Assembly: GCA_963522175.1 (NCBI GenBank)
Contig: CAUQXC010000001.1
Coordinates: 62,001 to 126,000, forward strand
DNA from: CAKAHY01 sp963522175
GTDB taxonomy: Bacteria; Bacillota; Clostridia; Lachnospirales; Lachnospiraceae
Length of the DNA: 64,000 nucleotides
Direction of reading: 5' to 3'
A program made the position numbers and the translations under genes. Shown piece by piece: positions 16,570 to 24,135 of this stretch (position 1 is the stretch's first letter; each line of letters opens with the position of its first letter). The notes under the pieces were generated by a model, which did not search any database, was not told where the DNA came from, and saw nothing but the letters and a program-made list of their open reading frames with translations.

Positions 16570-17190
16570 TTATTGGTCCCTTCCGATATAAGTGTTAAAG
16601 GCGGCTCTGAAGTTGATATCTTCCCCCTCATTGATGTACTCGTTGTATGCCTCATTAGCCTTAGCCGCAAGATTATTAAGCTCCTTCGGCTCCATATTCC
16701 AAACATCAATTCCACCCATACACACTTTATATATGTCGGAATCTTCTCCTCCTATTTCTTCCAAGAATTTATCTTTCGCTTCCTGTGCGGCATTTTCATA
16801 TTGCTCTTTTAGCCCAAGCAAATCAAGCAGACCGTTTTCTCTCCATCTTCCGGCTGCCATAGCCGCAGAGGTATCATACCTTCCGTATGAAATTATCTTC
16901 TTCGTTGATTCATCATCACCATATTGCATAGTCGCACCTACTGCAAACCAATCAATTTCATCAGAAACAATAGGCTCTGTCTCTGTTTCTTTATTCTTTG
17001 TCTTTGCGTTCTTTTTCTTCTTTGACTTTTTTGATTTCTTTACTCTCTTCGTCTTTTCCGATTTACCGGCACTTTTTTCCGTACGCTTTGTCTCCTCAGT
17101 ACTTTCGGAAGAAATCTGACCCACACAGGCAGATAATGACAAAACACTAAGGATTACGATACACAAAAATACTTTTAAAAATTTTTTCAC
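16570..17190 (-). CDS. Putative lipoprotein with lysine-rich linker
   Basis: A 206-residue protein. A signal peptide with lipobox LSAC puts C22 as lipidated cysteine. A low-complexity segment rich in Lys, Ser, Thr and Glu follows (about 27-75), probably a flexible spacer through the wall. A globular domain from about 80 to the end includes GATMQYGDDE, AMAAGRWRENGL and VWNMEPKELN. I do not recognise the domain. The start codon is GTG at 17190 with AAGGAG only one base away, an unusually tight spacing; no better start keeps the signal peptide. It leads the lipoprotein cluster. Confidence 0.65.
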   Translation of the reverse strand: MKKFLKVFLCIVILSVLSLSACVGQISSESTEETKRTEKSAGKSEKTKRVKKSKKSKKKKNAKTKNKETETEPIVSDEIDWFAVGATMQYGDDESTKKIISYGRYDTSAAMAAGRWRENGLLDLLGLKEQYENAAQEAKDKFLEEIGGEDSDIYKVCMGGIDVWNMEPKELNNLAAKANEAYNEYINEGEDINFRAAFNTYIGRDQ

Positions 17191-17232
17191 TCTCCTTATT
17201 AATTATTGCGCTTACCTAGTATTTTAAAATAA

Positions 17233-17252
17233 GGGATGCACGTAAACATCCC
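17233..17252 (-). terminator. Hairpin in the leader of the lipoprotein cluster
   Basis: GGGATG/CATCCC with an 8-base loop, followed on the minus strand by TTATTTTAAAA. It lies about 43 bases upstream of the 17190 start, after the gnpA terminator. It may be a second terminator or an attenuator of the lipoprotein genes. The rest of the 17191-17476 gap is AT-rich without other clear signals. Confidence 0.4.
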
Positions 17253-17434
17253 CTATCCGACACACTTTTAAATACACACTTTTTATTTTATTGTTCTCAT
17301 ATCAAGACAATTTAATTGTATCATGTTCTTAAAGAAAATCAATGTTTTATTTATAAAAAATTTCTCTTTTTTATTTAAAAAGTTTTATTATAAAGTTTGC
17401 TACGGATATTTTTCAAAATCATAAATATTAAAAT

Positions 17435-17460
17435 AAGGACAAGCTTTAAAACTTGTCCTT
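17435..17460 (-). terminator. Terminator of the GH112 phosphorylase gene
   Basis: A perfect 9-bp stem AAGGACAAG/CTTGTCCTT with an 8-base loop, 16 bases past the stop codon, followed on the minus strand by ATTTTAATATT. Confidence 0.85.
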
Positions 17461-17476
17461 ACCCTTCAATTCATAC

Positions 17477-19648
17477 TTATTCACCTGCTATTTCATACCA
17501 TCTTATCTCATTTGCTTCCATTTCAAGCTCAAAACTCGAACCGTCACCCCTGTATATGCATGTCTTTTGTTTTTCGTAGGTATTGTTTACAACACAGTAT
17601 TTATTATTTTCAACGTAGGCATGTACCTCCACGTTGAAGTTTGACGAGAACCACTTCTTTAAATTGTCCTCATCATGAGTAGCCCACAATACGGCTCTGT
17701 AAAAAATTCTGCTGTTCTCAAAGGTGTAAGGTAAACCGCTTATATATACTCCTCTGCCTTTTCCGAAGTCCTTTACAGCCATTTGAACTTCTTTGTCCCT
17801 CTGTACAAGTATCCTAGTATCTTCGAGAGCAAATATATTTTTCTTTCCTTCACCGAAATCCGGCTCTTTTGTGCAATCCTCAAGAATAAAATGCTCTCTG
17901 TCTTCGTCCCAGTTGTACTTATCGGTATTAAGATTAAATCCTCTTTCTTCCTCTACACCGAGAATATCGGCAAGCTGAAAAAATCTTCCCTGATATAAAT
18001 GTGCCGCCGGTTCTCCTACACCTATAAAAGCACCGCCTTCATACACAAATTTCTTTATTTTTACATTAATGTCTTCCCGTATCCAGTTTTCTCCGCCCGT
18101 ATATGCCGTATCGGCATCACCTATATTTATTATCAAATCAAATTCATCGGATAAGTTCTCACAGTTTACAATATCTTCAAAATTTATAAATTTCACATCG
18201 AAAGGCATTCCGCTGAGCATCTCTATTATTCCGAAATATGAATAATTTTGCTTATAGTATATGGCATGATGTACCATATGGTTTCCCCATGCTCTCATCT
18301 TGCCCCAGCAGTTTAAAACCGCCACTCTCTTTATACAGTAAGGCTTAACATCCTTTATATTTTCATATAAAAGTCTGAATTCATCGCAAACCTCGCTTAT
18401 ATATTTCATAAAATCCGGAAACTTCAAAGCAAGCTTTAAGTAACCGCCGTAGCCTATGCGTGAGATAGGGCTTCTCAAAATGGCACGCCTTGCCGTTACC
18501 CAGTTATACTTAGCCTCTTTTACAGGATCTCCTCCTTCATAGAAGGTATCCGGGAAGAAATACGGTAAGAATCTTCCCTCCGTGTATTTTACTCCTTTTA
18601 TATCGGAAAACAGCCTTACGGTGGCTCCGTTACCGACACTTCCCACCACGGCATCCATGCCTATCTGTGCAAATTCTTCCATGAAAGGCTCCATGCCTAT
18701 CCAATGGTCTCCCATAAACATCATGGCTTCCTTGCCGTATTCATGGACTATATCGACCATTTCTTTTGCAAGTTTCGCAACCTCTCTTCTTTGGAAAGCC
18801 TGAAAATCCTTGAATTCCTTTGAAGGTATTCTGTAGGTATTATTCATATAGCCTTCGTCTATAATGAACTCCGGTCTGAATTTATAGCCTACTTCCTTTT
18901 CAAACCGGTCAAGTATGTATGGACTTACCGAAGCCGAATATCCGTACCAGTCTACGTACTTTTCCCTTGCCAGTTCGTCAAATATAAGTGTAAACTGATG
19001 GAAAAATGTAGTAAAGCGTATAACATCCACATAGCTGTGGCTTTCAAGATATTTTCTGAGTCTTTCCATGGAATAAGCTCTTGTCTTAGGCTGTCTTACA
19101 TCAAAGGTAATCTGAGGCTCGACGTCCTTCCAGTCGTTTACAACGGCATTATACATGTGTACCGGATCCCACATTATATAGGCAAGAAAGCTTACACTGT
19201 AGTCATGAAAAGGTATGGCATCCGTAATTACGACATCTCCCTTTTGTTCGTCGTAAAACCATTTATCGACGCAGAGCGCTTCCCCTTTTGTTCTGTCCAT
19301 GACTTCCCACCATCTTTTAATATCGTCACGGCTATTGACTTTAAGCATATCGGGATAGAGGTTTTCCATCAAATGTATTCTTAATGTATCCTCAATCGCC
19401 AGATGAAATTTCGTACTTATATACATCTGCTGGATTTCATCCGGATTTGCCTTTGCCCAATCGTTATCCTTTCTTGTAGTGTAATATGTAGCGTAAATTT
19501 TTGCCTTGCTTTCTTTTAACTCGGCAGGAAATTCGGTTCCGTCGCAATCACGAAGAGCATCCGCTCCCCAAGCCTTCATTACCTCGAGCGTTTCCGGAAC
19601 TATATCCGTATCCGTCGGTATGGTTACTCTGCCAATATTCTTTTCCAT
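17477..19648 (-). CDS. gnpA: 1,3-beta-galactosyl-N-acetylhexosamine phosphorylase (GH112)
   Basis: A 723-residue cytoplasmic enzyme that phosphorolyses lacto-N-biose or galacto-N-biose from mucin and milk glycans to galactose 1-phosphate and GlcNAc or GalNAc. The N-terminus is diagnostic: GRVTIPTDTD, WGADALRDCDGTEFP at 27-41, and IYATYYTTRKDN. Length matches the family. The frame stays open 49 codons further upstream through a hairpin near guaB, but ATG 19648 has a GGGAG site 8 bases before it and gives the family N-terminus. No lacto-N-biose transporter or N-acetylhexosamine kinase gene is next to it. Possibly read from the guaB promoter. Confidence 0.93.
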   Translation of the reverse strand: MEKNIGRVTIPTDTDIVPETLEVMKAWGADALRDCDGTEFPAELKESKAKIYATYYTTRKDNDWAKANPDEIQQMYISTKFHLAIEDTLRIHLMENLYPDMLKVNSRDDIKRWWEVMDRTKGEALCVDKWFYDEQKGDVVITDAIPFHDYSVSFLAYIMWDPVHMYNAVVNDWKDVEPQITFDVRQPKTRAYSMERLRKYLESHSYVDVIRFTTFFHQFTLIFDELAREKYVDWYGYSASVSPYILDRFEKEVGYKFRPEFIIDEGYMNNTYRIPSKEFKDFQAFQRREVAKLAKEMVDIVHEYGKEAMMFMGDHWIGMEPFMEEFAQIGMDAVVGSVGNGATVRLFSDIKGVKYTEGRFLPYFFPDTFYEGGDPVKEAKYNWVTARRAILRSPISRIGYGGYLKLALKFPDFMKYISEVCDEFRLLYENIKDVKPYCIKRVAVLNCWGKMRAWGNHMVHHAIYYKQNYSYFGIIEMLSGMPFDVKFINFEDIVNCENLSDEFDLIINIGDADTAYTGGENWIREDINVKIKKFVYEGGAFIGVGEPAAHLYQGRFFQLADILGVEEERGFNLNTDKYNWDEDREHFILEDCTKEPDFGEGKKNIFALEDTRILVQRDKEVQMAVKDFGKGRGVYISGLPYTFENSRIFYRAVLWATHDEDNLKKWFSSNFNVEVHAYVENNKYCVVNNTYEKQKTCIYRGDGSSFELEMEANEIRWYEIAGE

Positions 19649-19685
19649 GTCTATACTCCCGTATTTTGTTTTATTATGCTTAACT

Positions 19686-19714
19686 AAGCCCGAAGGTGAT
19701 TTCCCTTCGGGCTT
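19686..19714. terminator. Strong hairpin between guaB and gnpA
   Basis: An 11-bp stem AAGCCCGAAGG/CCTTCGGGCTT with a 7-base loop. The T-run (TTTTTCTT) is on the plus-strand side, while both flanking genes are on the minus strand; on the minus strand AGTTAAGC follows. It may therefore terminate guaB only partly, or stop antisense transcription. Confidence 0.5.
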
Positions 19715-19718
19715 TTTC

Positions 19719-21173
19719 TTAGTTTTCCGTTGAATAATTCGGTGCTTCCTTTGTAATATGTATATCGTGAGGATGGCTTTCTTTGAGGGCCGCACTTGTT
19801 ATTTTTATAAATTCGGCATTTTCCTGTAAACTTGGAATATCCTTGGCACCGCAGTAGCCCATTCCCGAACGAAGACCTCCGAGAAGCTGATATACGGTAT
19901 CCTCAACATGTCCCTTGTATGCAACTCTTCCTTCAACCCCTTCAGGAACAAGTTTCTTTGCATTAGCTTGGAAATATCTGTCTTTGCTTCCTTTTTCCAT
20001 AGCAGCCAAGGAACCCATGCCTCTGTATACCTTGTATTTTCTTCCTTGGAAAAGCTCAAATTCTCCCGGAGCCTCATCACAACCTGCAAAAATGGAACCC
20101 ATCATACATACGTTTCCGCCTGCCGCAAGCGCCTTTGTAACGTCACCCGAATACTTGATACCTCCGTCCGCTATTATAGGAACTCCGTAAGACTTTGCAA
20201 CCTCATAGCAGTCCATAATGGCTGTAATCTGAGGAACTCCTATGCCTGCAACAACTCTTGTCGTACAAATGGAACCCGGTCCTATTCCGACCTTAACGCA
20301 GTCGGCTCCCGCCTCGATTAATTCCTTTGTAGCCGCCGCCGTAGCAACATTTCCGGCTATAACCTGCAAATCCGGATATTTTTCTTTAATCATCTTCACA
20401 CAGTTTATTACGTTTTCCGAATGTCCGTGTGCAGAATCCAAAACAACCACATCAACCTTTGCATTAATAAGAGCCTCACATCTTAAAAGTACATCGTTTG
20501 TAATTCCGAGAGCCGCACCGCAAAGCAGTCTTCCCTGGTCGTCCTTTGCCGAATTGGGATATTTTATCTGCTTTTCAATATCCTTTATGGTAATAAGGCC
20601 TTTAAGATTTCCGTCTTTATCAACTATAGGCAACTTCTCAACTCTTGCTTTTGCAAGAATTTTCTTTGCTTCTTCAAGAGTTATTCCTTCCGGCGCCGTA
20701 ACAAGGTTATCCTTTGTCATACACTCCGAAATCTTCTTGTTATAATCTTCTTCAAACTTCAAATCTCTGTTAGTAATAATACCGACGAGCTTACCGTTTA
20801 CAGTTATAGGTACTCCTGAAATACGAAATCTTCCCATCAGCTCGTCCGCATCCCTAAGTGTATGCTCGGGGGACAGGAAAAACGGATCCGTAATAACACC
20901 GTTCTCTGAACGCTTTACCTTGTCGACCTCTGTAGCCTGATCTTCTATGCTCATATTTTTATGTATGACACCTATTCCGCCCTGTCTTGCTATAGCTATA
21001 GCCATTCTGTGCTCCGTAACCGTGTCCATGCCCGCACTCATAAGCGGAATATTCAATTTAATTTTCTTTGTTAAATATGTAGTTATGTCAATCTGATTTC
21101 CTATAACATTTGAATATGCCGGTTGTAAAAGAACGTCATCAAAAGTAATGCCTTCCTTAATTATCTTAGCCAT
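19719..21173 (-). CDS. guaB: Inosine-5'-monophosphate dehydrogenase
   Basis: A 484-residue enzyme that oxidises IMP to XMP, the committed step of GMP synthesis. The barrel begins TFDDVLLQPAYSN. Two CBS domains are inserted at about 95-205 (GRFRISGVPITVNGKLVGIITNRD, VEKLPIVDKDG). The catalytic loop is GPGSICTTR, with the cysteine near residue 300 forming the thioimidate intermediate. The flap region holds GSKDRYFQ. It has its own consensus promoter and a GAGGAGG ribosome binding site. Confidence 0.97.
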   Translation of the reverse strand: MAKIIKEGITFDDVLLQPAYSNVIGNQIDITTYLTKKIKLNIPLMSAGMDTVTEHRMAIAIARQGGIGVIHKNMSIEDQATEVDKVKRSENGVITDPFFLSPEHTLRDADELMGRFRISGVPITVNGKLVGIITNRDLKFEEDYNKKISECMTKDNLVTAPEGITLEEAKKILAKARVEKLPIVDKDGNLKGLITIKDIEKQIKYPNSAKDDQGRLLCGAALGITNDVLLRCEALINAKVDVVVLDSAHGHSENVINCVKMIKEKYPDLQVIAGNVATAAATKELIEAGADCVKVGIGPGSICTTRVVAGIGVPQITAIMDCYEVAKSYGVPIIADGGIKYSGDVTKALAAGGNVCMMGSIFAGCDEAPGEFELFQGRKYKVYRGMGSLAAMEKGSKDRYFQANAKKLVPEGVEGRVAYKGHVEDTVYQLLGGLRSGMGYCGAKDIPSLQENAEFIKITSAALKESHPHDIHITKEAPNYSTEN

Positions 21174-21219
21174 TTTCCCTCCTCGAACGAAATAAAAATT
21201 TCAAAATAGTTAGTTATAA

Positions 21220-21248
21220 ATACTAGCACCTTAAGTATGTTTAGTCAA
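21220..21248 (-). promoter_or_regulatory. Promoter of guaB
   Basis: On the minus strand TTGACT (21243-21248), 17-base spacer, TAGTAT (21220-21225). The leader is about 40 bases. No purine riboswitch-like structure is visible in it. Confidence 0.75.
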
Positions 21249-21289
21249 CTATCTTTTAGGGAAAATTTTTATTTTTCGGTCATAAAAAA

Positions 21290-21329
21290 AAGGCTTAAAA
21301 TTTAATAAAAACTCTAAATCTTAAACCTT
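21290..21329 (-). terminator. Terminator of infC-rpmI-rplT
   Basis: A 15-bp stem on the minus strand, beginning AAGGTTTAAG and closing with AAGCCTT, followed by TTTTTTT. Two positions are G-U pairs in the minus-strand RNA but would be A-C mismatches in plus-strand RNA, which shows which strand the structure serves. Confidence 0.85.
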
Positions 21330-21343
21330 ATATATGTTAACTT

Positions 21344-21700
21344 TTAAGCCAACTTTGACTTTGCGGTATTTGCCAAGGTCTCGAATGCTTTTGCATCGTT
21401 AACTGCCAAATCTGCCAAAATCTTTCTGTTCATTTCAATACCTGCAGACTTCAAACCGAACATAAATTTTGAATATGATAAACCGTTTAATCTTGCAGCA
21501 GCATTGATACGTGCTATCCACAATTGTCTGAACTGTCTCTTCTTCTGCTTTCTGCCCGCATAAGCTGTTGCCAAAGCTCTCATAACCGACTGCTTAGCGA
21601 TTCTGTATTGTTTTGAACGAGCTCCTCTGTAGCCTTTAGCTAATTTCAAAACTTTATTATGTCTTCTTTTAGCGTTCATAGCGCCTTTAACTCTTGCCAT
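21344..21700 (-). CDS. rplT: 50S ribosomal protein L20
   Basis: A 118-residue basic protein, MARVKGAMNAKRRHNKVLKLAKGY onward, ending with the globular domain (RKILADLAVNDAKAFETL). It binds 23S rRNA early in assembly. In Bacillus subtilis L20 also represses its own operon by binding the infC leader, and the leader here has a fitting attenuator. AGAAGGAGG precedes the ATG. Confidence 0.98.
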   Translation of the reverse strand: MARVKGAMNAKRRHNKVLKLAKGYRGARSKQYRIAKQSVMRALATAYAGRKQKKRQFRQLWIARINAAARLNGLSYSKFMFGLKSAGIEMNRKILADLAVNDAKAFETLANTAKSKLA

Positions 21701-21726
21701 TTTACTTCCTCCTTCTTAACCTCGTC

Positions 21727-21924
21727 CTACAGATATGGTAAAATCTTCTTCATAACTTGTGAGTTTGTTGCATCCGTTACTATATCTTTTCTAAGATTTC
21801 TCTTTCTCTTTGTTGACTTCTTAGTTAAGATGTGGGATTTGTAAGCTTTATTTCTTACTAATTTACCTGTTCCTGTCTTCTTGAAACGTTTTGCTGCAGC
21901 TCTGCTTGTTTTTAACTTAGGCAT
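21727..21924 (-). CDS. rpmI: 50S ribosomal protein L35
   Basis: A 65-residue, very basic protein: MPKLKTSRAAAKRFKKTGTGK, then the SHILTKKSTKRKRNLRK stretch. Full length. It lies between infC and rplT with a strong AAGGAGG site, the universal order of this operon. Confidence 0.98.
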   Translation of the reverse strand: MPKLKTSRAAAKRFKKTGTGKLVRNKAYKSHILTKKSTKRKRNLRKDIVTDATNSQVMKKILPYL

Positions 21925-21952
21925 GATTGTTCCTCCTTAATAATATCTCTTT

Positions 21953-22462
21953 CTAAGATTTCTTGGCTGATAAAAACATAATTAGGTTTCTGCCTTCCGC
22001 CTTTGAAGGTTTATCTATTACGGATATATCCGCAAGAGCTTCGGCAAAATCATCAAGTATGTACTTTGAACTGTTCATTCGAGTCATCTCTCTACCTCTG
22101 AATCTAAGGGCAACTTTTATTTTATTACCCTTTTCGAGTAACTTTCTGGCTGAACTCAGTTTTGTATTAAGATCATTAGTATCAATATTCGGAGATAAGC
22201 GAATTTCTTTGACCTCGATTGTTTTTTGTTTCTTCTTGGCTTCTTTATCGCGCCTTGCAATCTCATACCTGTATTTTCCGTAATCTATAATCTTACATAC
22301 AGGCGGTTTCGCCGTTGGTGCTATAAGTACCAAATCAAGTCCGGCTTCATTTGCCTTTGACATAGCTTCACTTATTGAAACTACACCCAGCTGTTCTCCG
22401 TCTTCACCTATAAGGCGAACCTCTTTGGCTCTAATTTGTTCATTAATTAACTGTTCGCTAAT
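21953..22462 (-). CDS. infC: Translation initiation factor IF-3, AUU start codon
   Basis: A 169-residue factor that keeps 30S subunits free and checks the start codon. A purely ATG-based reading would begin at 22363 and lose the N-terminal domain. Upstream in the same frame lies SEQLINEQIRAKEVRLIGEDGEQLG, the conserved IF-3 N-terminus, and the only fitting start is ATT at 22462, 9 bases after a perfect AGGAGG. An AUU start is the known autoregulation device of infC: IF-3 discriminates against it, so excess IF-3 lowers its own synthesis. The C-terminal domain runs from about 85 (IRLSPNIDTNDL) with RGREM near 130. Confidence 0.95.
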   Translation of the reverse strand: MSEQLINEQIRAKEVRLIGEDGEQLGVVSISEAMSKANEAGLDLVLIAPTAKPPVCKIIDYGKYRYEIARRDKEAKKKQKTIEVKEIRLSPNIDTNDLNTKLSSARKLLEKGNKIKVALRFRGREMTRMNSSKYILDDFAEALADISVIDKPSKAEGRNLIMFLSAKKS

Positions 22463-22634
22463 TGTCGTACACCTCCTAAATATATTATATTATCAACCAT
22501 ATTGCTTTTTCCGTAAAGAAAAAGCAGATAGAAAACTATCCGCCAAAAGAAATTACACCTAAATTGTGTAAAAACTATTAACCCGGGACACCCGTGTGCC
22601 AAGGTGAGGCGAACCTTCTTTCTTGTTTATAACC
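22463..22634 (-). ncRNA. infC leader with L20-type transcription attenuator
   Basis: The leader between the promoter and the infC ribosome binding site is about 170 bases. It contains a terminator hairpin GCGGATAG/CTATCTGC (22524-22543) followed by TTTTTCTTT, about 60 bases before the start codon, and a further GCTTTTTC/GGAAAAAGC pairing that overlaps the T-run and could compete with it. A GC-rich part upstream includes ACAC-GG-GTGT. In Firmicutes the L20 leader folds like the L20 site of 23S rRNA, and L20 binding promotes termination. Confidence 0.75.
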
Positions 22635-22640
22635 TCATCT

Positions 22641-22669
22641 ATAGTAAGCTATTTACTCTACTTTGTCAA
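22641..22669 (-). promoter_or_regulatory. Promoter of infC-rpmI-rplT
   Basis: On the minus strand TTGACA (22664-22669, perfect), 17-base spacer, TACTAT (22641-22646). It lies back to back with the brnQ promoter. Confidence 0.85.
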
Positions 22670-22696
22670 GCAAATTCTACAAAAACACTTCGGTGT

Positions 22697-22725
22697 TTGA
22701 CAATCCTCTCCTTGTAAGGTATTGT
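22697..22725 (+). promoter_or_regulatory. Promoter of brnQ
   Basis: TTGACA (22697-22702, perfect), 17-base spacer, TATTGT (22720-22725). The roughly 45-base leader contains a small AGGCTT/AAGCCT palindrome and a four-codon upstream reading frame (22767-22781) whose TGA overlaps the brnQ ATG. Confidence 0.6.
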
Positions 22726-22777
22726 ATACATTATAGGCTTTAAGCCTTTAATTTCTTCAGAAGGGTATGAAAGAAAA

Positions 22778-24082
22778 ATGAAAAAAGGATTTTTAACGGG
22801 TCTTTTATTGTTCGGTATTTTTTTCGGCGCCGGAAACCTTATATTTCCGCCGAATTTAGGTAAGCTGTCGGGTGAAAACTTTAATCTCGCGATATTCGGC
22901 TTTATTCTTTCGGGAGTCGGGCTCGCCATTTTAACACTTGTTGTCGGAACTTTGGATAAGGACGGCTTCAAGCTCCAAATGTCAAAGAAAATATCTCCGG
23001 CATTTTCTGTCGGTTTTCTTATAATACTGTACTTGGCAATAGGACCTTTTTTTGCAATCCCGAGAACCGCCTCAGCCTCTTTTTCCATGGGTGTGGCTCC
23101 TTTTACGGGTTCGGGTTTTCTTCCTCTGCTTATATATACTTTTTTGTATTTCGGAACTGCTTACTTGTTTTCTTTATTTCCGTCAAACATTGTATCAAGC
23201 ATAGGAAAATTTTTAACACCGGTATTTATTGTTTTAATTATGCTTTTGGTGCTTTTGGGAGCGATTAAGTATAGAGATGTCGGCATCAGTCCCGCAAGCG
23301 CCGCTTATTCATCGGCAAAGGCTTTCAGTACGGGCTTTATAGAGGGCTACTCAACTCTTGATGCTCTCGCTTCCATCGCCTTTTCCGTTATAGCTGTCAA
23401 TACTTTGAAAAAGTTTACTTTTTCTTCCCGTACCGAGTATAAAAACAGTGTATATATAGCAGGCATAACGGCGGCGGTACTTTTCAGTATACTTTATTAC
23501 GGTCTTGCCTACCTCGGAAACAGGTTCCCCGTTCCCGATGCAATTTTAAATGACACCGATATAAACAACGGTGTTTATATCATAAGCAATTCGGCAAAAG
23601 AGATTTTCGGGAACTACGGCGGAATATTTCTCGGTGTAATGGTTATTGTAACCTGCTTTACCACCACCGTGGGGCTTATAGTTTCCGTTTCGGAATTTTT
23701 CTATGAACTCTATCCTAAGATAGGCTATAAGACTTATATGACAATATTTACCTTGATAAGCTTTGCCATAACAAATATGGGACTTACCACGGTCATAAAA
23801 ATATCCTTACCGGTGCTGAGTATACTTTATCCTATGGTTATCGCCATACTTTTAATCATACTTTTGTCCTACGTAAGAAAGCTTTCGAAGCCTTGCCTAC
23901 AGCTTACCGTAGGTATTACCTTCGTTATTTCTTTTTGTGATGTTATTATAAAAACCTTTAACCTAAAGTTTTTGGAGAATATTTTCTCTCATCTTCCTTT
24001 TTATGAGCAGTCCCTTTCATGGCTGATACCTGCTCTTATACTTTTGACCTTATCCGTATTTTTACCTGCCAAGGCGGAATAA
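22778..24082 (+). CDS. brnQ: Branched-chain amino acid transporter BrnQ (LIVCS family)
   Basis: A 434-residue membrane protein with about 12 hydrophobic segments. The family hallmark FGIFFGAGNLIFPPNLG is near the N-terminus (12-28), with GPFFAIPRTASASFS near 90-104. It imports leucine, isoleucine and valine with Na+ or H+. Monocistronic, with its own promoter and a downstream terminator. The ATG is not preceded by a close classical ribosome binding site; the overlap with a minimal upstream frame suggests translational coupling. Confidence 0.95.
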   Translation: MKKGFLTGLLLFGIFFGAGNLIFPPNLGKLSGENFNLAIFGFILSGVGLAILTLVVGTLDKDGFKLQMSKKISPAFSVGFLIILYLAIGPFFAIPRTASASFSMGVAPFTGSGFLPLLIYTFLYFGTAYLFSLFPSNIVSSIGKFLTPVFIVLIMLLVLLGAIKYRDVGISPASAAYSSAKAFSTGFIEGYSTLDALASIAFSVIAVNTLKKFTFSSRTEYKNSVYIAGITAAVLFSILYYGLAYLGNRFPVPDAILNDTDINNGVYIISNSAKEIFGNYGGIFLGVMVIVTCFTTTVGLIVSVSEFFYELYPKIGYKTYMTIFTLISFAITNMGLTTVIKISLPVLSILYPMVIAILLIILLSYVRKLSKPCLQLTVGITFVISFCDVIIKTFNLKFLENIFSHLPFYEQSLSWLIPALILLTLSVFLPAKAE

Positions 24083-24134
24083 AAAGGGGGTGTCGCAAAA
24101 TCATCAAAGCGATGAGTGTGACACCCTTATTTTA
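24083..24134. terminator. Bidirectional terminator between brnQ and malic enzyme gene
   Basis: GGGTGTC/GACACCC form the outer stem, with an inner TCATC/GATGA helix. A-runs and TTATTTT flank the two sides. It serves both convergent genes. Confidence 0.75.
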
Positions 24135-24135
24135 A

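Noticed and set aside
19649..19795. N-terminal extension of the GH112 phosphorylase frame
   Set aside because: The 49 extra codons run through a strong hairpin, are basic and unlike the family; ATG 19648 has a good ribosome binding site and the conserved N-terminus.
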